64,000 nucleotides of DNA from Wenxinia marina DSM 24838 (GTDB lineage Bacteria; Pseudomonadota; Alphaproteobacteria; Rhodobacterales; Rhodobacteraceae). The translations under genes and the position numbers were made by a program. Shown here in pieces: positions 15,817 through 24,941 of this stretch (positions within the stretch are counted from its first letter, which is position 1; each line of letters begins with the position of its first letter). Below the pieces are notes generated by a model. The model was given only the letters and a program-made list of their open reading frames with translations. It searched no databases and was not told the origin of the DNA. The DNA is taken from NCBI RefSeq assembly GCF_000379485.1, contig NZ_KB902299.1, positions 124,001-188,000 of the forward strand, read 5' to 3'.

Positions 15817-18800
15817 ACGTCCCCGCAGCGAGCGCGTCACGCAGGACCGCCTGGCGGGCCACATCACCGCGCCGGAGGACGAGGGCGGTCTCGGCTACCG
15901 GAACCTTGGCGACTGGTCGGGCCGCCCGAACAACCGTTGTGTCGAGCCCGATCTACTGCGCGCCAACCTCTCCGCCCGCGGCTATTCCGATGACGAGATC
16001 AATGCCGCCCTGACGCGCCTGATGCAGGCGATCGAGGTGACCGGCACCACGCTCTATCAGGCCAACCTGCGCACCTACACGCTGCTGCGCTATGGCGTTG
16101 ACGTGCAGACCTCGGTCGCCGCCCCGCACAAGACGGTGCACCTGATAGACTGGGAGAACCCCCCCGCCAACGACTTCGCCCTCGCCGAGGAAGTGACGCT
16201 AAAGGGCGGGCATGAACGGCGCCCCGATCTCGTCGTCTACCTCAACGGTCTCGCCGTCGCGGTGATTGAGCTGAAACGCTCGTCGGTCGAAATCGGCGAC
16301 GGGATCCGGCAGCTGATTTCCAACCAGGACGAGATTTTCAACGCCCCGTTCTTCGCCACCGCGCAGCTCTTGCTGGCGGGCAGCGATGCGCAGGGTCTGC
16401 GCTACGGCACGGTCGGCACGCCTGAAACGCTGTTCGTCGAGTGGCGGGATGAAGACCCGCCCGCCGGAGACCTGCCCGCTGGCGCGCATCTCGACCGTCC
16501 GGTCGGGCAGATGCTGCGCAAGGACCGGTTGCTCGACCTGATCCGGAACTTCGTGATCTTCGACGCGGGCATCAAGAAGGTCCCGCGGCAACACCAGTTC
16601 GTCGGCGTGAAGCTGGCGCAGGAGCGGCTGGCCAAGCGCGAGGGCGGCGTCATTTGGCACACCCAGGGGTCCGGCAAGAGCATCCTGATGGTGCTGCTTG
16701 CCAAGTGGATCCTCGAACGCGAGCCTGATGCCCGCGTGCTGGTCATCACCGACCGCGACGAGCTCGACAAACAGATCGAGGGCGTGATGCGGAACGCGGG
16801 CGTGGTCGCTGCCGATGCTCCATCGCCTCGAGTGACGCGCCGCGATGAGTTCGTAAGCTGGTTGGGCGCGCCGTCGCCTCGCCTGATCTGCGCGCTGATC
16901 CACAAGTTTGACACGACGGAGCTGACAGGGCCGCCGCCGCGCGTCGCCGGCCGCTTCTACGTGTTCGTCGACGAGTGCCACCGCACCCAGGGCGGCGACA
17001 TGAACAAGCAGATGAAGCGGTGGCTCGAGGGCGCCATCTTCGTCGGCTTCACCGGAACCCCCTTGCTGCGGAAGAATCGGCAGACCACGCGTGAAGTCTT
17101 CGGCACCTACATTCACACCTACAAGTTCCAGGAAGCGGTCCGGGACAAGGTCGTGCTCGATCTGAAATACGAAGCGCGCGACGTCCCGCAGCGCATGACG
17201 AGCCCGGCCGCCATTGACGCCTGGTTCGAAAAGAAGACTAAGAACCTCAACAACTTCCAGAAGGCTGTTCTGCGGAAGCGCTGGGCCAACATGGAGGAAC
17301 TGCTCAGCGCGACCGAACGGAAACGCCGGATCGTCGCCGAGATCGTGCAGGATTTCGATCTGAAGCCGCGGCTGAGCGACGATAGAGGCACCGCGATCCT
17401 GGTAGCGGCCTCGATCCGCGACGCCTGCGAGTTCTACCGTGAGTTTCAGAGCACCCGGCTCGGGCCGCATGTGGGCATCGTCACGTCCTTCGAGCCGAAC
17501 CACAACGCGATTTCGCGGGAGCCCGCCAACAGCGACGAGCGCTACAAGTACGACACGTATACGAAATTCGTGCTGAAAGGCGGCCAGAGCACGACCGCCT
17601 ATGAGACCGAGGTCAAACGTCGCTTCATCGAAGAGCCGGCGAACATGAAGCTGCTGATCGTGGTGTCCAAGCTGCTTACCGGCTTCGACGCGCCGAGCTG
17701 CAGCTACATCTATCTCGACGACAAGTTGCGCGACCACACGCTGTTTCAGGCGATCTGTCGGACCAACCGGCTCGATGGCGACGACAAGGATTACGGTCAT
17801 ATCGTCGACTTCAAGGAGCTGTTCGGCGACGTCCAGCACGCGATTGCGGTCTACAGTTCGGATGAGCTGGATGTTGATGAAGGAAGCGGCGGCGAAAACA
17901 ACGTCGAGATCAAGAACTGGCTCGAGGAAGGTAAGGCGCGCCTGGACGCGGCGCGGGAGGCGCTTCACTACCTGTGTGCGCCCGTGGCTCCTCCGAGGGA
18001 GATCGAGCAATTCTTGCGATATTTCTGTGGCGATGCCGGAGACCCGAACGCCTTGAACGAGACTGAGGCGCTCAGGGTCTCATTCTACAAGACCGTCGCC
18101 TCCTTTGTCCGCGCTTATGCGGCGATTGCGCAGAATCTCGATGACGCCGGGTATACCCCGCCTGAGCAGACGGACATCCAGCGGGAAATTGACTTCTACA
18201 CCGACCTCCGCGCCGCAATAAAAAGGCACTCCGGAGAAGAACTCGACATCAAGCCGTATGAAGCGGACATGCGGCACCTGCTGAACACCTATATTCAAGC
18301 GGACCCAGCGCAGACGCTTGGAGCACTGTCAAACGTTTCGCTCACGCAAGCCATCATCGAAACTGGCATCCACGACGCCATTGCCAAACAACTCAACGAG
18401 AAGGGCAAGCTGTCAAAGAAGGCTGTCGCAGAGGGCATCATAAACAATATCCGAAAGACTATTATTCGTGATCAGCTCACGGACCCGCGCTTCTACGATG
18501 AGATGTCCAAACTCCTTGAGGATTTGATCAAACAGAGCCGCGATAGTGCGGAAGCCTACGAGGCGTTTCTGAAAAAAGCGGAAGAGCTGGTTCGAAAGCT
18601 GGCAGCGCGCGAAGCAGGTCCAGACTTGCCAGCCGGGCTCCACGGAAATCGTGAGGCTACGGTGGTGTTCAACAACCTGCAAAGTCTGCCTGCTCACAAG
18701 TTCACCTGTCCTGCCGATGAGGAACAAAGGGCGGAGCTCGCCCTTGAAATCGACCGGGCCATCCGGGAACACGCCCCTGCCGGCTGGAAGGGTGATCCAG

Positions 18801-18904
18801 TTCGCGAGCGGGAGGTCAAGAACGTGCTCTTCCCGCTCTTCAACCGAGATCGAGAAGCAACCCTCGCGATGTTCGAGATCATCAAGAACCAACAGGGGTA
18901 TTGA
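15809..18904 (+). CDS. hsdR: Type I restriction endonuclease subunit HsdR
   Basis: The 1,031-aa subunit cleaves and translocates unmethylated DNA. The nuclease domain near residues 120-165 shows ERRPDLVVYLNGLAVAVIEL-K, the PD-ExK pattern. The SF2 motor has WHTQGSGKSILMVLLAKWIL (Walker A), VFVDECHRTQGG (DECH box) and FVGFTGTPLL, with SKLLTGFDAPSC and FQAICRTNR later. A C-terminal helical region follows. ATG 15809 is chosen because it overlaps the preceding stop by 8 bp and gives the standard MPERPRSERVTQ start. It looks intact, which matters because the modification subunit is split. Confidence 0.9.
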   Translation: MPERPRSERVTQDRLAGHITAPEDEGGLGYRNLGDWSGRPNNRCVEPDLLRANLSARGYSDDEINAALTRLMQAIEVTGTTLYQANLRTYTLLRYGVDVQTSVAAPHKTVHLIDWENPPANDFALAEEVTLKGGHERRPDLVVYLNGLAVAVIELKRSSVEIGDGIRQLISNQDEIFNAPFFATAQLLLAGSDAQGLRYGTVGTPETLFVEWRDEDPPAGDLPAGAHLDRPVGQMLRKDRLLDLIRNFVIFDAGIKKVPRQHQFVGVKLAQERLAKREGGVIWHTQGSGKSILMVLLAKWILEREPDARVLVITDRDELDKQIEGVMRNAGVVAADAPSPRVTRRDEFVSWLGAPSPRLICALIHKFDTTELTGPPPRVAGRFYVFVDECHRTQGGDMNKQMKRWLEGAIFVGFTGTPLLRKNRQTTREVFGTYIHTYKFQEAVRDKVVLDLKYEARDVPQRMTSPAAIDAWFEKKTKNLNNFQKAVLRKRWANMEELLSATERKRRIVAEIVQDFDLKPRLSDDRGTAILVAASIRDACEFYREFQSTRLGPHVGIVTSFEPNHNAISREPANSDERYKYDTYTKFVLKGGQSTTAYETEVKRRFIEEPANMKLLIVVSKLLTGFDAPSCSYIYLDDKLRDHTLFQAICRTNRLDGDDKDYGHIVDFKELFGDVQHAIAVYSSDELDVDEGSGGENNVEIKNWLEEGKARLDAAREALHYLCAPVAPPREIEQFLRYFCGDAGDPNALNETEALRVSFYKTVASFVRAYAAIAQNLDDAGYTPPEQTDIQREIDFYTDLRAAIKRHSGEELDIKPYEADMRHLLNTYIQADPAQTLGALSNVSLTQAIIETGIHDAIAKQLNEKGKLSKKAVAEGIINNIRKTIIRDQLTDPRFYDEMSKLLEDLIKQSRDSAEAYEAFLKKAEELVRKLAAREAGPDLPAGLHGNREATVVFNNLQSLPAHKFTCPADEEQRAELALEIDRAIREHAPAGWKGDPVREREVKNVLFPLFNRDREATLAMFEIIKNQQGY

Positions 18905-19617
18905 TGGGAGAGTCCATCGAGATTGGAGACATCACAATCAGCGTGACCCGGAAGGACGTGAAGAACGTCCACCTGTCGGTCCACCCGCCGGACGGACGCG
19001 TCACGCTTGTAACCCCTGCGTCGACCAGGATTGATGTTGCGCGTGCATACGCGATCACAAGAATTGGATGGATCCGGCAGCAGCAAGAGCAACTTCGGTC
19101 GCAGGCGAGGGAAGCCCCACATGCATTCGTCGGTCGCGAGACCCACTACCTTTGGGGACGGCGCCATCTTCTCCGTGTGACGGAGCTCGACGCGAAGCCT
19201 GAGGTAAGACTAGACCACCGCACAATCCATCTCCAGGTCCGCCCCGGAACTTCCCGCGACGGACGCGCCAAGGTGATTCACGCTTGGCATCTGAAGCTAC
19301 TCCATGGCGCAGTCCCGCCCATTATCGACAAATGGGAAAGCCGCCTCGGCGTAAAGGTCCACCGCCACTTCTTGCAGCGGATGACAACCAAGTGGGGAAG
19401 CTGCAACTCGAAGGCAGGCACCATTCGGCTAAACACCGAACTCGTGAAGAAACCGCGCGACTTGCTGGAGTATGTAATCGTTCACGAGATGGTCCATATT
19501 TCCGAGCCGACGCACAGCCCCCGGTTCTTTGCTTTGCTTTCTGAGCACTATCCGAGTTGGCCTGAGGCCCGGCGGGAGCTGAACGAACTGCCAGTACCTC
19601 AACTCACTGGGAGCTGA
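18904..19617 (+). CDS. YgjP-type zinc metallopeptidase (DUF45) of the R-M locus
   Basis: The 237-aa product has the YgjP/M48-like zinc motif: YVIVHEMVHISEPTHSPRFF (HExxH plus a distal His) preceded by MTTKWGSCNSKAGTIRLN, both diagnostic of the family. The N-terminal half is the usual beta-rich YgjP domain. Its ATG overlaps the hsdR stop as TGATG. DUF45 peptidases often accompany type I R-M operons, where a proteolytic control of restriction can be imagined but is not shown. Confidence 0.85.
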   Translation: MGESIEIGDITISVTRKDVKNVHLSVHPPDGRVTLVTPASTRIDVARAYAITRIGWIRQQQEQLRSQAREAPHAFVGRETHYLWGRRHLLRVTELDAKPEVRLDHRTIHLQVRPGTSRDGRAKVIHAWHLKLLHGAVPPIIDKWESRLGVKVHRHFLQRMTTKWGSCNSKAGTIRLNTELVKKPRDLLEYVIVHEMVHISEPTHSPRFFALLSEHYPSWPEARRELNELPVPQLTGS

Positions 19618-20005
19618 GGTGACGACGGTTCCCTCGGAGCTGGGGCTGGTTCGATTTCCGTTCCGTCTTGCAAAAGGTCCTGTCATCGAAGTGCCTAGCT
19701 GCTAGCGAAGAATATCCCATGCAACTCATGCACTTAAAGGCTCTACACCGAATCCGCGAAGTCGAGAGGTCCGGAGAATATCGCCCCTGAGAGACCGCTT
19801 CCGGGCCGCCCGGCGCAGGGGGCAGTGCTCAGCCCCACCCGCATAACCCTCGAAAACAACGGAAAAATCCGGCCATAGCCGGATCGGGAGAACGCTTTCG
19901 CGGGGGCAAGTGGCGGAGGGAATGGGCCTGACGTCCAACCTTCTCCACCATCCAAGCCATTGTTTTCACGCGCTTGACGCTTTTCCAACTCGACGATGGG
20001 CGAGA
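19618..20005. other. 388-bp intergenic region with one terminator
   Basis: This lies between the R-M locus (plus) and the metal island (minus), whose genes converge on it. I find one hairpin terminator (19867-19884) and no RNA gene. Short open frames on the minus strand have no domain and no ribosome site that I would defend. It is a boundary between mobile modules and may hold an attachment site, but no direct repeat was identified. Confidence 0.5.
19867..19884 (-). terminator. Rho-independent terminator for the CDF/ZIP operon
   Basis: ATCCGGC/GCCGGAT forms a 7-bp stem with a 4-nt loop, followed on the minus strand by TTTTTCCGTT. It lies about 120 bp past the stop of the last gene of the minus-strand operon. 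Confidence 0.7.
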
Positions 20006-20368
20006 TCATCTATGGCGCGCCCACTCCTTCGCCGCTTCCGCCTCGCCGGCGTCGAACCATTGCATCTCGGATCGGGCCAGTGCGTTGGCGAGCGACGTAC
20101 CCCATTCCATCCACTTCCTGTCGCCGACAACCGCGATGCGGGAGAAGTCGTTGCGATGCGCGGTGTCCATCTGCATGTCTTCGCGGAGCGCCGATAGATC
20201 CTCATAGCCATCGAAGCCTGTCAGGTCGACGACCAGGCCTGGCTTGTCGACCAACGCCAGTCTTTCGTGCAGCAGAGCGTGCATGCGCTCCATGTCGTCC
20301 TCGGTGAGCTTGCCCTCGCAGACAATTCCGATGACGTCGTCATGATCTTTCAGCGTCTCCGTGAACAT
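20006..20368 (-). CDS. SpoIIAA-like (STAS-fold) protein
   Basis: From ATG 20368, preceded by GAGGAGG, the product is 120 aa. It has the SpoIIAA-like pattern: VIGIVCEGKLTEDDMERMHA, LVVDLTGFDGYEDLSALRED, FSRIAVVGDRKWMEWGTSLA and a final AEAAKEW. This family is soluble, with alternating strands and helices, and is frequent near transporters. It overlaps the CDF gene by 29 bp and closes the operon. Its role in the metal response is not known. Confidence 0.75.
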   Translation of the reverse strand: MFTETLKDHDDVIGIVCEGKLTEDDMERMHALLHERLALVDKPGLVVDLTGFDGYEDLSALREDMQMDTAHRNDFSRIAVVGDRKWMEWGTSLANALARSEMQWFDAGEAEAAKEWARHR

Positions 20369-21305
20369 GGTTTTCCTCCTCTTGCGCCGAGTTCCCGTGC
20401 CCGTAGAGGTCGACGTTCTGATGTGCGTTGTCTTTGTTTTCGAACTCAAGACTGGAATGGGCAATGCCGAAGCGCTCGTTCAACCGGCGCTTGATGTCAC
20501 CCTTGATGGCTTCGATCCGCGTCCAACCATCCGCGGTCAGGACCACGTGGCAGTCGAGTGCCGCCTCGTGCTCCTGCATCTGCCAGAGGTGCACGTGATG
20601 GACGTCGATCACTCCTTCGACGCTGCGCATCGCCTCGATGACCGCCGCGTTGTCGATGTCGGGCGGGCTGCCCAGCATCAGCGTCCGCACCGGCCCGCCG
20701 ATTTCGGTTATGGCGAGATATAGGATGTAGAGCGCGATGCCGATGGTGATCGCCGGATCGACCCAGCGCAGGTCGTAGAGCAGTATGAGCGTGCCGCCGA
20801 TGATGACAGCGACCGAGGCGAGCGCGTCGGACAGGTTGTGCAGGAAGAGCGCGCGGATGTTAACGCTGCCCTTCTGCATCGAGTAGGTCAGGACCGCCGT
20901 CAGCGTGTCGATGAAAAGGGCCACGCCGCCGAGGATCACCACGGTCCAGCCCTGCACCTCGGGCGGGTCGATCATTCGCATGCCGCCCTCGTAGATCAGG
21001 TAGACTCCGACGAGGATCAGGGTGGTGTAGTTGATCAACGCGGCGACGATTTCGATCCGGCCGTAGCCGAAAGTCATCCGCTCGTCCGCAGGCCGGCGCG
21101 CGATCTTGCGCGCCCCGAAGGCGATCACGAGTGATGCCATGTCCGAGAAGTTGTGCAGCGCGTCGGCGATCAGCGCGAGACTTCCCGCGAGGATCCCGCC
21201 GACGATCTGCGCGACCGTTAGCAGACCGTTCGCCCAGATTGCGATCGAAACGCGCCGGTCGCCCGACTTGGCATCGATGTGCGCGTGGCCATGATCATGC
21301 GGCAT
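20340..21305 (-). CDS. Cation diffusion facilitator metal efflux transporter
   Basis: The 321-aa inner-membrane antiporter has six predicted membrane segments. Metal-site residues are in ALIADALHNFSDM (H-x3-D of segment 2) and ALFLHNLSDALAS (H-x3-D of segment 5). The C-terminal cytoplasmic domain includes VIDVHHVHLWQMQEHEAALD. The H-D/H-D set fits a Zn/Cd-type CDF of the CzcD/ZitB kind. His-rich ends (MPHDHGHAHID, NVDLYGHGN) may buffer metal. It overlaps the ZIP gene upstream and the SpoIIAA-like gene downstream, so it is in the operon run from the MerR-type promoter at 22937-22967. Confidence 0.9.
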   Translation of the reverse strand: MPHDHGHAHIDAKSGDRRVSIAIWANGLLTVAQIVGGILAGSLALIADALHNFSDMASLVIAFGARKIARRPADERMTFGYGRIEIVAALINYTTLILVGVYLIYEGGMRMIDPPEVQGWTVVILGGVALFIDTLTAVLTYSMQKGSVNIRALFLHNLSDALASVAVIIGGTLILLYDLRWVDPAITIGIALYILYLAITEIGGPVRTLMLGSPPDIDNAAVIEAMRSVEGVIDVHHVHLWQMQEHEAALDCHVVLTADGWTRIEAIKGDIKRRLNERFGIAHSSLEFENKDNAHQNVDLYGHGNSAQEEENHVHGDAERS

Positions 21306-22098
21306 GAATCATATCCTCCCGGACCGGCTGATCGACCAAACCGGCCCCCTTTGCAGTGTTCTCCCCGAGAGCCGTCTCGAGACCGGCGGAGACGAGCGCG
21401 AAGAGTGCGAAGCCACCAACGAAGGCGAGGGTCGAGCTGCGTGTGTCCGCCGTCGCGTTATGCGCCTCCTCGAGCATGTCCTCGACGGCGGCGACGGTGA
21501 GAAGGCCGGCGACGAAGCTCAGGGCGACATACTTTGCGGTGTCCGGCGCATCCCGCAGCAGGAACCACGCGATGAGCGCCATGCCGAGGCAGTAGAGCGG
21601 GAAGGAAAGTGACGCAGCAATGCGCCGGCCGCGCGGCACGTTCTTCTGCCGCAGGTTTGCGACCACAGAATACCCTTCAGGGAAATCGGCCAAGGTCTGC
21701 CCGGCGGCCAGAACGATGGCGAGCGACGTGGCGACCGCCGAGCCGGTCCCGATCATCAGCCCGTCACCGGTGAGATCGACGGCGACCGCGACATAGATCA
21801 TCCACATCGAACTGCCGCCGCTCCCCGACGGGGACGCACGCTCGATCACCATTTCGGTCGCGATGTAGGCTGCGCCACCGGCCGCAAACGACGCTGCGAT
21901 CCACCAACCGGCAAGGTTGTCGAGCGCTTTCGGCATCAGTTCGATCGCGACCACGCCGATGACGATCCCCGAAGCGGCGTGCAATGCGATGTTCAGAAGC
22001 CGCGGCGTCGTGCGCACGGACTCGGCCACCATGCCTCCGGCCAGGTTTCCGAGGCCCGGAAGAAGCGCAAGTCCAATGACCAGCCAAAAATTGTCCAT
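21295..22098 (-). CDS. ZIP-family metal permease-like membrane protein
   Basis: From ATG 22098 the product is 267 aa with about eight hydrophobic segments. VAVDLTGDGLMIGTGSA and TLADFPEGYSVVANLRQKNV resemble the metal-binding segments 4 and 5 of ZIP proteins, but the usual H-N-x-P-E-G is DFPEGY here and the segment 4 His is Asp. Transport specificity may therefore differ, or the protein may sense metal. It overlaps the CDF start by 11 bp. A second, more typical ZIP is at 28558-29340. Confidence 0.75.
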   Translation of the reverse strand: MDNFWLVIGLALLPGLGNLAGGMVAESVRTTPRLLNIALHAASGIVIGVVAIELMPKALDNLAGWWIAASFAAGGAAYIATEMVIERASPSGSGGSSMWMIYVAVAVDLTGDGLMIGTGSAVATSLAIVLAAGQTLADFPEGYSVVANLRQKNVPRGRRIAASLSFPLYCLGMALIAWFLLRDAPDTAKYVALSFVAGLLTVAAVEDMLEEAHNATADTRSSTLAFVGGFALFALVSAGLETALGENTAKGAGLVDQPVREDMIHAA

Positions 22099-22103
22099 AT
22101 ACG

Positions 22104-22905
22104 CTATTCTCCGTAGAGGAGGCAAAGGTGCGCCCGTACCTTCAAGACAACGCGGGAGATGCCGGGCCTGTTTTCGGGGGCACCATCGATCGGGAGAAGG
22201 CTGCCTCCACGGATCGCGCGGACGCGGGCGTTCTTCCAGTGGCGGATGGCGTGGCGGAAGAGCCAGTCCCGTAGCGCCCCGAGATCCTGCGCGTATATCG
22301 CGAAGAAATTGTCAGGCGCATCGAATGTTCCAGGATCCCGGCTAATGCCGGTCTTCTGGATATAGGTGTCGCCCCCGCTCCAGTTGATGGGCGGCGCGCG
22401 CAGACAATCGGTGCCCACGCCGTAGCCGCAAAGGCTGTCCCGGCCCGCGAACGCGCTCTGAAGGCTGGCGAGGAACGGCTTGTCGAGGATGAACCCTTCC
22501 AAGACGATCCAGCGGGCCTCGAGTTCGACCTCGACCCAGGAGTGCAGGATTCTCTGCCGGAGCGATCGTGTAGACCGCTTTAGGCACGATCCCGCGTTGA
22601 AGCGCCTTGTGGATGGTGAAGCCGTGCAGACGGCAGCGCATGTTCAGCGCGCGGAACAGCGCCATCAACAGCGTGCCCTTGCTGTTGCACTGGCCATAGC
22701 CGTCGGTCAGCACGGCCGAGGCCGGAATGGCGTCGCCGCTGTTGTAGCCGAACGCGATTTCATCCCTGACGAAGTCGTAGGCCGCCTTGGCGCGCGCCTC
22801 TTCCTCCAGGTCGGCCCATCCGCGCGAGGCGATCAGGTCTGCAATGACCGGCGCGTTGAAATCGAGAAGCCGCGTCTCGGTGAGGAGAGGTTCGGGAGCA
22901 GACAT
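22104..22905 (-). pseudogene. Transglutaminase-like protein, single frameshift
   Basis: The first frame (MSAPEPLLTETRLLDFNAPV) carries the Cys segment LTDGYGQCNSKGTLLMALFR of transglutaminase-like cysteine proteases. It leaves frame after YTIAPAEN. Deleting one A near 22550 restores ILHSWVEVELEARWIVLEGF, which holds the catalytic His, and joins the second frame ending at 22104 (GGDTYIQKTGI...). Thus the protein is conserved over its full 266 residues apart from one base. It is the first gene after the MerR-type promoter. A sequencing error cannot be excluded. Confidence 0.7.
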
Positions 22906-22936
22906 GGCACGCCTTTCGTCGAATCGATCTCGGAAA

Positions 22937-22967
22937 GACGTAATTCCTCCAGTCGCTGTAGTTTCAA
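22937..22967 (-). promoter_or_regulatory. MerR-type promoter P1 for the CDF/ZIP operon
   Basis: On the minus strand: -35 TTGAAA (22967-22962), a 19-bp spacer and -10 TACGTC (22942-22937). The spacer contains CTACAG-N3-CTGGAG. An over-long 19-bp spacer with a dyad inside is the signature of promoters untwisted by MerR-family activators. Confidence 0.7.
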
Positions 22968-22983
22968 GCCCCTTTTTCTCGGG

Positions 22984-23310
22984 TCACGCCCCGCGATGTG
23001 CGCGCAAGATTATCGCCGCGCCCGCAAGGCAGATCGCGGCGCCGACGAGATCCCAGCAGTCCCGCCGTTCGCCCTCCGCCAGCCACATCCAGAGGACGGA
23101 GGCGGCAATGTAGGCCCCGCCATAGGCCGCGTAGGCGCGACCGGCCGCGGCGGTCTCGACCTGCGCGAGCAGCCAGCCGAAGGCAATCAGTGAGGCGACG
23201 CCGGGCGCAAGCCAGAGCGCAGACACTCCCAGCCGCCACCAGGCCCAGATGGCGAAGCAACCGGCGATCTCGGCCAGCGCCGCCGTCGCGTAGATCAGGG
23301 CCGTTGGCAT
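22984..23310 (-). CDS. YnfA family (UPF0060) small membrane protein
   Basis: The 108-aa protein has four hydrophobic segments and the family pattern [39 protein letters not shown] and [20 protein letters not shown]. These proteins have the SMR-like four-helix plan and are often found beside metal and drug resistance genes. It starts one base after the MerR gene stop, so the two form an operon. Its substrate is unknown. Confidence 0.85.
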   Translation of the reverse strand: MPTALIYATAALAEIAGCFAIWAWWRLGVSALWLAPGVASLIAFGWLLAQVETAAAGRAYAAYGGAYIAASVLWMWLAEGERRDCWDLVGAAICLAGAAIILRAHRGA

Positions 23311-23311
23311 G

Positions 23312-23740
23312 TCAGGCTCCGATCTCGTCGTGCTCGGTCAGGCATTCGGAATGATCGCGCAGCACGGTCAGCACCTGGCAATCCGCCGTTCGTCCGCCGC
23401 TGCATTCATGGATCATCCGTTCCAGCTCAGTCTTCAGCGCCTCCAGTCGCGCCATGCGCTGCTCGACTTGGCGCAGCTGACGACGCGCGATGGCGTCGGC
23501 TTCTTCGCAGGGGCGGTCGGGGTGGTCGCTGAGATCAAGCAACTCGCGGATCGCATCGAGGCCGAACCCGAGCTGACGCGCATGCCGGATGAAAGCCAGT
23601 CGGTCGAGTTCGGTATCGCCGTAGCGCCGCTGTCCGCCCTCGGTGCGTCCCGGCTCAGGCATCAAGCCAACCTGCTCGTAATAGCGGATGGTCTGCACCT
23701 TCGTGCCGGTCTTCTTCGCAAGCGTGCCGATCGTAAGCAT
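23312..23740 (-). CDS. MerR-family metal-responsive regulator (CadR/PbrR-like)
   Basis: The 142-aa activator has the MerR helix-turn-helix [20 protein letters not shown], wing [20 protein letters not shown], and a long dimerisation helix. Likely metal ligands are Cys78 ([18 protein letters not shown]), Cys113 and Cys121, matching the three-Cys spacing of Cd/Pb sensors; Cys133 is extra. It lacks the CueR CxxxxxxxC-only loop. ATG 23740 is the only start giving the standard MerR N-terminus. Four MerR-type promoters in this island (22937, 23849, 37967, 39284) are its likely targets. Confidence 0.88.
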   Translation of the reverse strand: MLTIGTLAKKTGTKVQTIRYYEQVGLMPEPGRTEGGQRRYGDTELDRLAFIRHARQLGFGLDAIRELLDLSDHPDRPCEEADAIARRQLRQVEQRMARLEALKTELERMIHECSGGRTADCQVLTVLRDHSECLTEHDEIGA

Positions 23741-23756
23741 GGAAAGCCCCTTGAAT

Positions 23757-23773
23757 CCTACATGAGGTGTAGG
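23757..23773. promoter_or_regulatory. Palindrome upstream of the MerR gene
   Basis: CCTACA and TGTAGG form a perfect 6-bp inverted repeat with a 5-bp centre, 17 bp from the MerR start codon. It is probably the autoregulatory operator. Neither strand gives a convincing -10 at 19 bp, so it differs from the four promoter sites. Confidence 0.5.
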
Positions 23774-23848
23774 TTTCAGGCGCGAGAATGACAAGCCGGA
23801 ACCGATTTTCACGAAGCGGTGAGCTGCCAGGGGCGAAGGCAAACAGGC

Positions 23849-23879
23849 TTGAACCTCCAGTAGCTAGAGGATGTAAGCG
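23849..23879 (+). promoter_or_regulatory. MerR-type promoter P2 for the SCO-to-CtaG operon
   Basis: -35 TTGAAC (23849-23854), a 19-bp spacer holding CTCCAG-N3-CTAGAG, then -10 TAAGCG (23874-23879). The first gene starts at 23912. It is divergent from the MerR gene. Confidence 0.75.
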
Positions 23880-23911
23880 CAGGTAATCAAGAATCAATCG
23901 GGCGGGCCGAG

Positions 23912-24514
23912 GTGCGACTGACTTCATTTAAAACGCTATTGTGGAGTCTGACCGGTGTTGCAGGATTGGGACTGGTGCTTGGCCTGCTCTGGTTGGATTA
24001 CCATGCCGATCAGGCACGGGTCGCGGAGGAGCCTGCCTTCGCGGCTGCTTTCGAACTCACCGACCACCGGGGAGTGGTCCGGACCGAGGACGATTTCGCC
24101 GGCCGCTGGATGCTGATCTTCTTCGGCTTCGCGAACTGTCCCGACGTCTGCCCGACAACTCTTGCCGAGGTCGCCGCCGTCATGGACGGGCTCGGCGATG
24201 ATGCAGAAGAGGTCCAGCCGATCTTCATCTCGATCGACCCGGAGCGCGACACGCCGCAGGCGCTGGCCGACTTCGTGCCGCTGTTTAACGAGCGCATCAT
24301 CGGGCTGACCGGCACGCCCGGACAGATCGCCGAGACAGCCGAAATCTTCCCGATCTATTTCGAGCGGATCGAGGAGGCGAGCGCCCCCGACGGCTACACG
24401 ATGGGCCACACGTCGCACCTGCTTCTGTTCGGACCGGACGCTGGCTTTGTCGACTCTTGGCCGTATGGCACTCCGGCCGAGGAGATCATCGCCGATCTTC
24501 GGGAAAGGATCTGA
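23912..24514 (+). CDS. SCO1/SenC copper chaperone, first copy
   Basis: The 200-aa protein is anchored by an N-terminal hydrophobic helix and faces the periplasm. The thioredoxin-like SCO domain carries the copper motif FANCPDVCPTTLAEV (CxxxC) and the distal His in YTMGHTSHLLLFG. SCO proteins deliver or reduce copper for the CuA centre of cytochrome oxidase. It starts with GTG 23912 and opens the plus-strand operon behind the MerR-type promoter. A second SCO is five genes downstream. Confidence 0.9.
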   Translation: MRLTSFKTLLWSLTGVAGLGLVLGLLWLDYHADQARVAEEPAFAAAFELTDHRGVVRTEDDFAGRWMLIFFGFANCPDVCPTTLAEVAAVMDGLGDDAEEVQPIFISIDPERDTPQALADFVPLFNERIIGLTGTPGQIAETAEIFPIYFERIEEASAPDGYTMGHTSHLLLFGPDAGFVDSWPYGTPAEEIIADLRERI

Positions 24515-24518
24515 CGGC

Positions 24519-24941
24519 ATGGCAAGGCTCTCCGGCGAGACGGCCCTCGGGCTGGCCTGGATGGTGGCCTTCGCCGCCTCGCTGGCCGTCCTCTTCATCG
24601 GCGAGGTTCTGAGCCAGATGCCCTGTCTCCTGTGCTGGTATCAGCGCGCCTTCATGTTTCCGCTGGCGATCGTCCTCGGCCTCGGCCTGTGGTGGCGGGA
24701 CCCTGGTGTTGGCCGCTACGGGATCGCGCTGGCCACGGGAGGCGCGGCCGTCGCGCTTTGGCATGTCCTTCTCTACCTCGGTTGGATCCCCGAGCCGATC
24801 CAGCCCTGCACCGCAACGGGCCCGTCCTGCACCGGCGAGAACCAGGTGATCCTCGGCCTCCCGATCCCGGCGCTGTCGCTCGTTGCCTTCGCGCTCGTCG
24901 CCCTGTTTTCAACCCTCTCGCTCAAGGAGGCCGCCGAATGA
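24519..24941 (+). CDS. DsbB/BdbC-type disulfide oxidoreductase
   Basis: The 140-aa inner-membrane protein has four membrane segments, a first-loop CLLCWYQR (CxxC followed by the WYQR characteristic of DsbB/BdbC), and a second pair PCTATGPSCTGENQ. It would reoxidise the DsbA-like protein encoded next, with which it overlaps by ATGA. ATG 24519 gives the normal family length; the frame is open further upstream only by chance. Dedicated disulfide formation fits an operon of cysteine-containing periplasmic copper proteins. Confidence 0.88.
   Translation: MARLSGETALGLAWMVAFAASLAVLFIGEVLSQMPCLLCWYQRAFMFPLAIVLGLGLWWRDPGVGRYGIALATGGAAVALWHVLLYLGWIPEPIQPCTATGPSCTGENQVILGLPIPALSLVAFALVALFSTLSLKEAAE

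Noticed and set aside
16199-18010. 603-aa open frame on the minus strand opposite hsdR
   Set aside because: Mirror frame of hsdR; hsdR has clear motifs, this has none.
19743-20009. 88-aa minus-strand ORF in the gap between the R-M locus and the metal island
   Set aside because: No ribosome site, no domain, contains the terminator hairpin; not supported as a gene.
23751-23779. TTGAAT with the CCTACA/TGTAGG palindrome on the plus strand as a promoter
   Set aside because: At 19 bp the -10 would be TCAGGC, a poor match, and no gene starts there; kept only as an operator-like palindrome.
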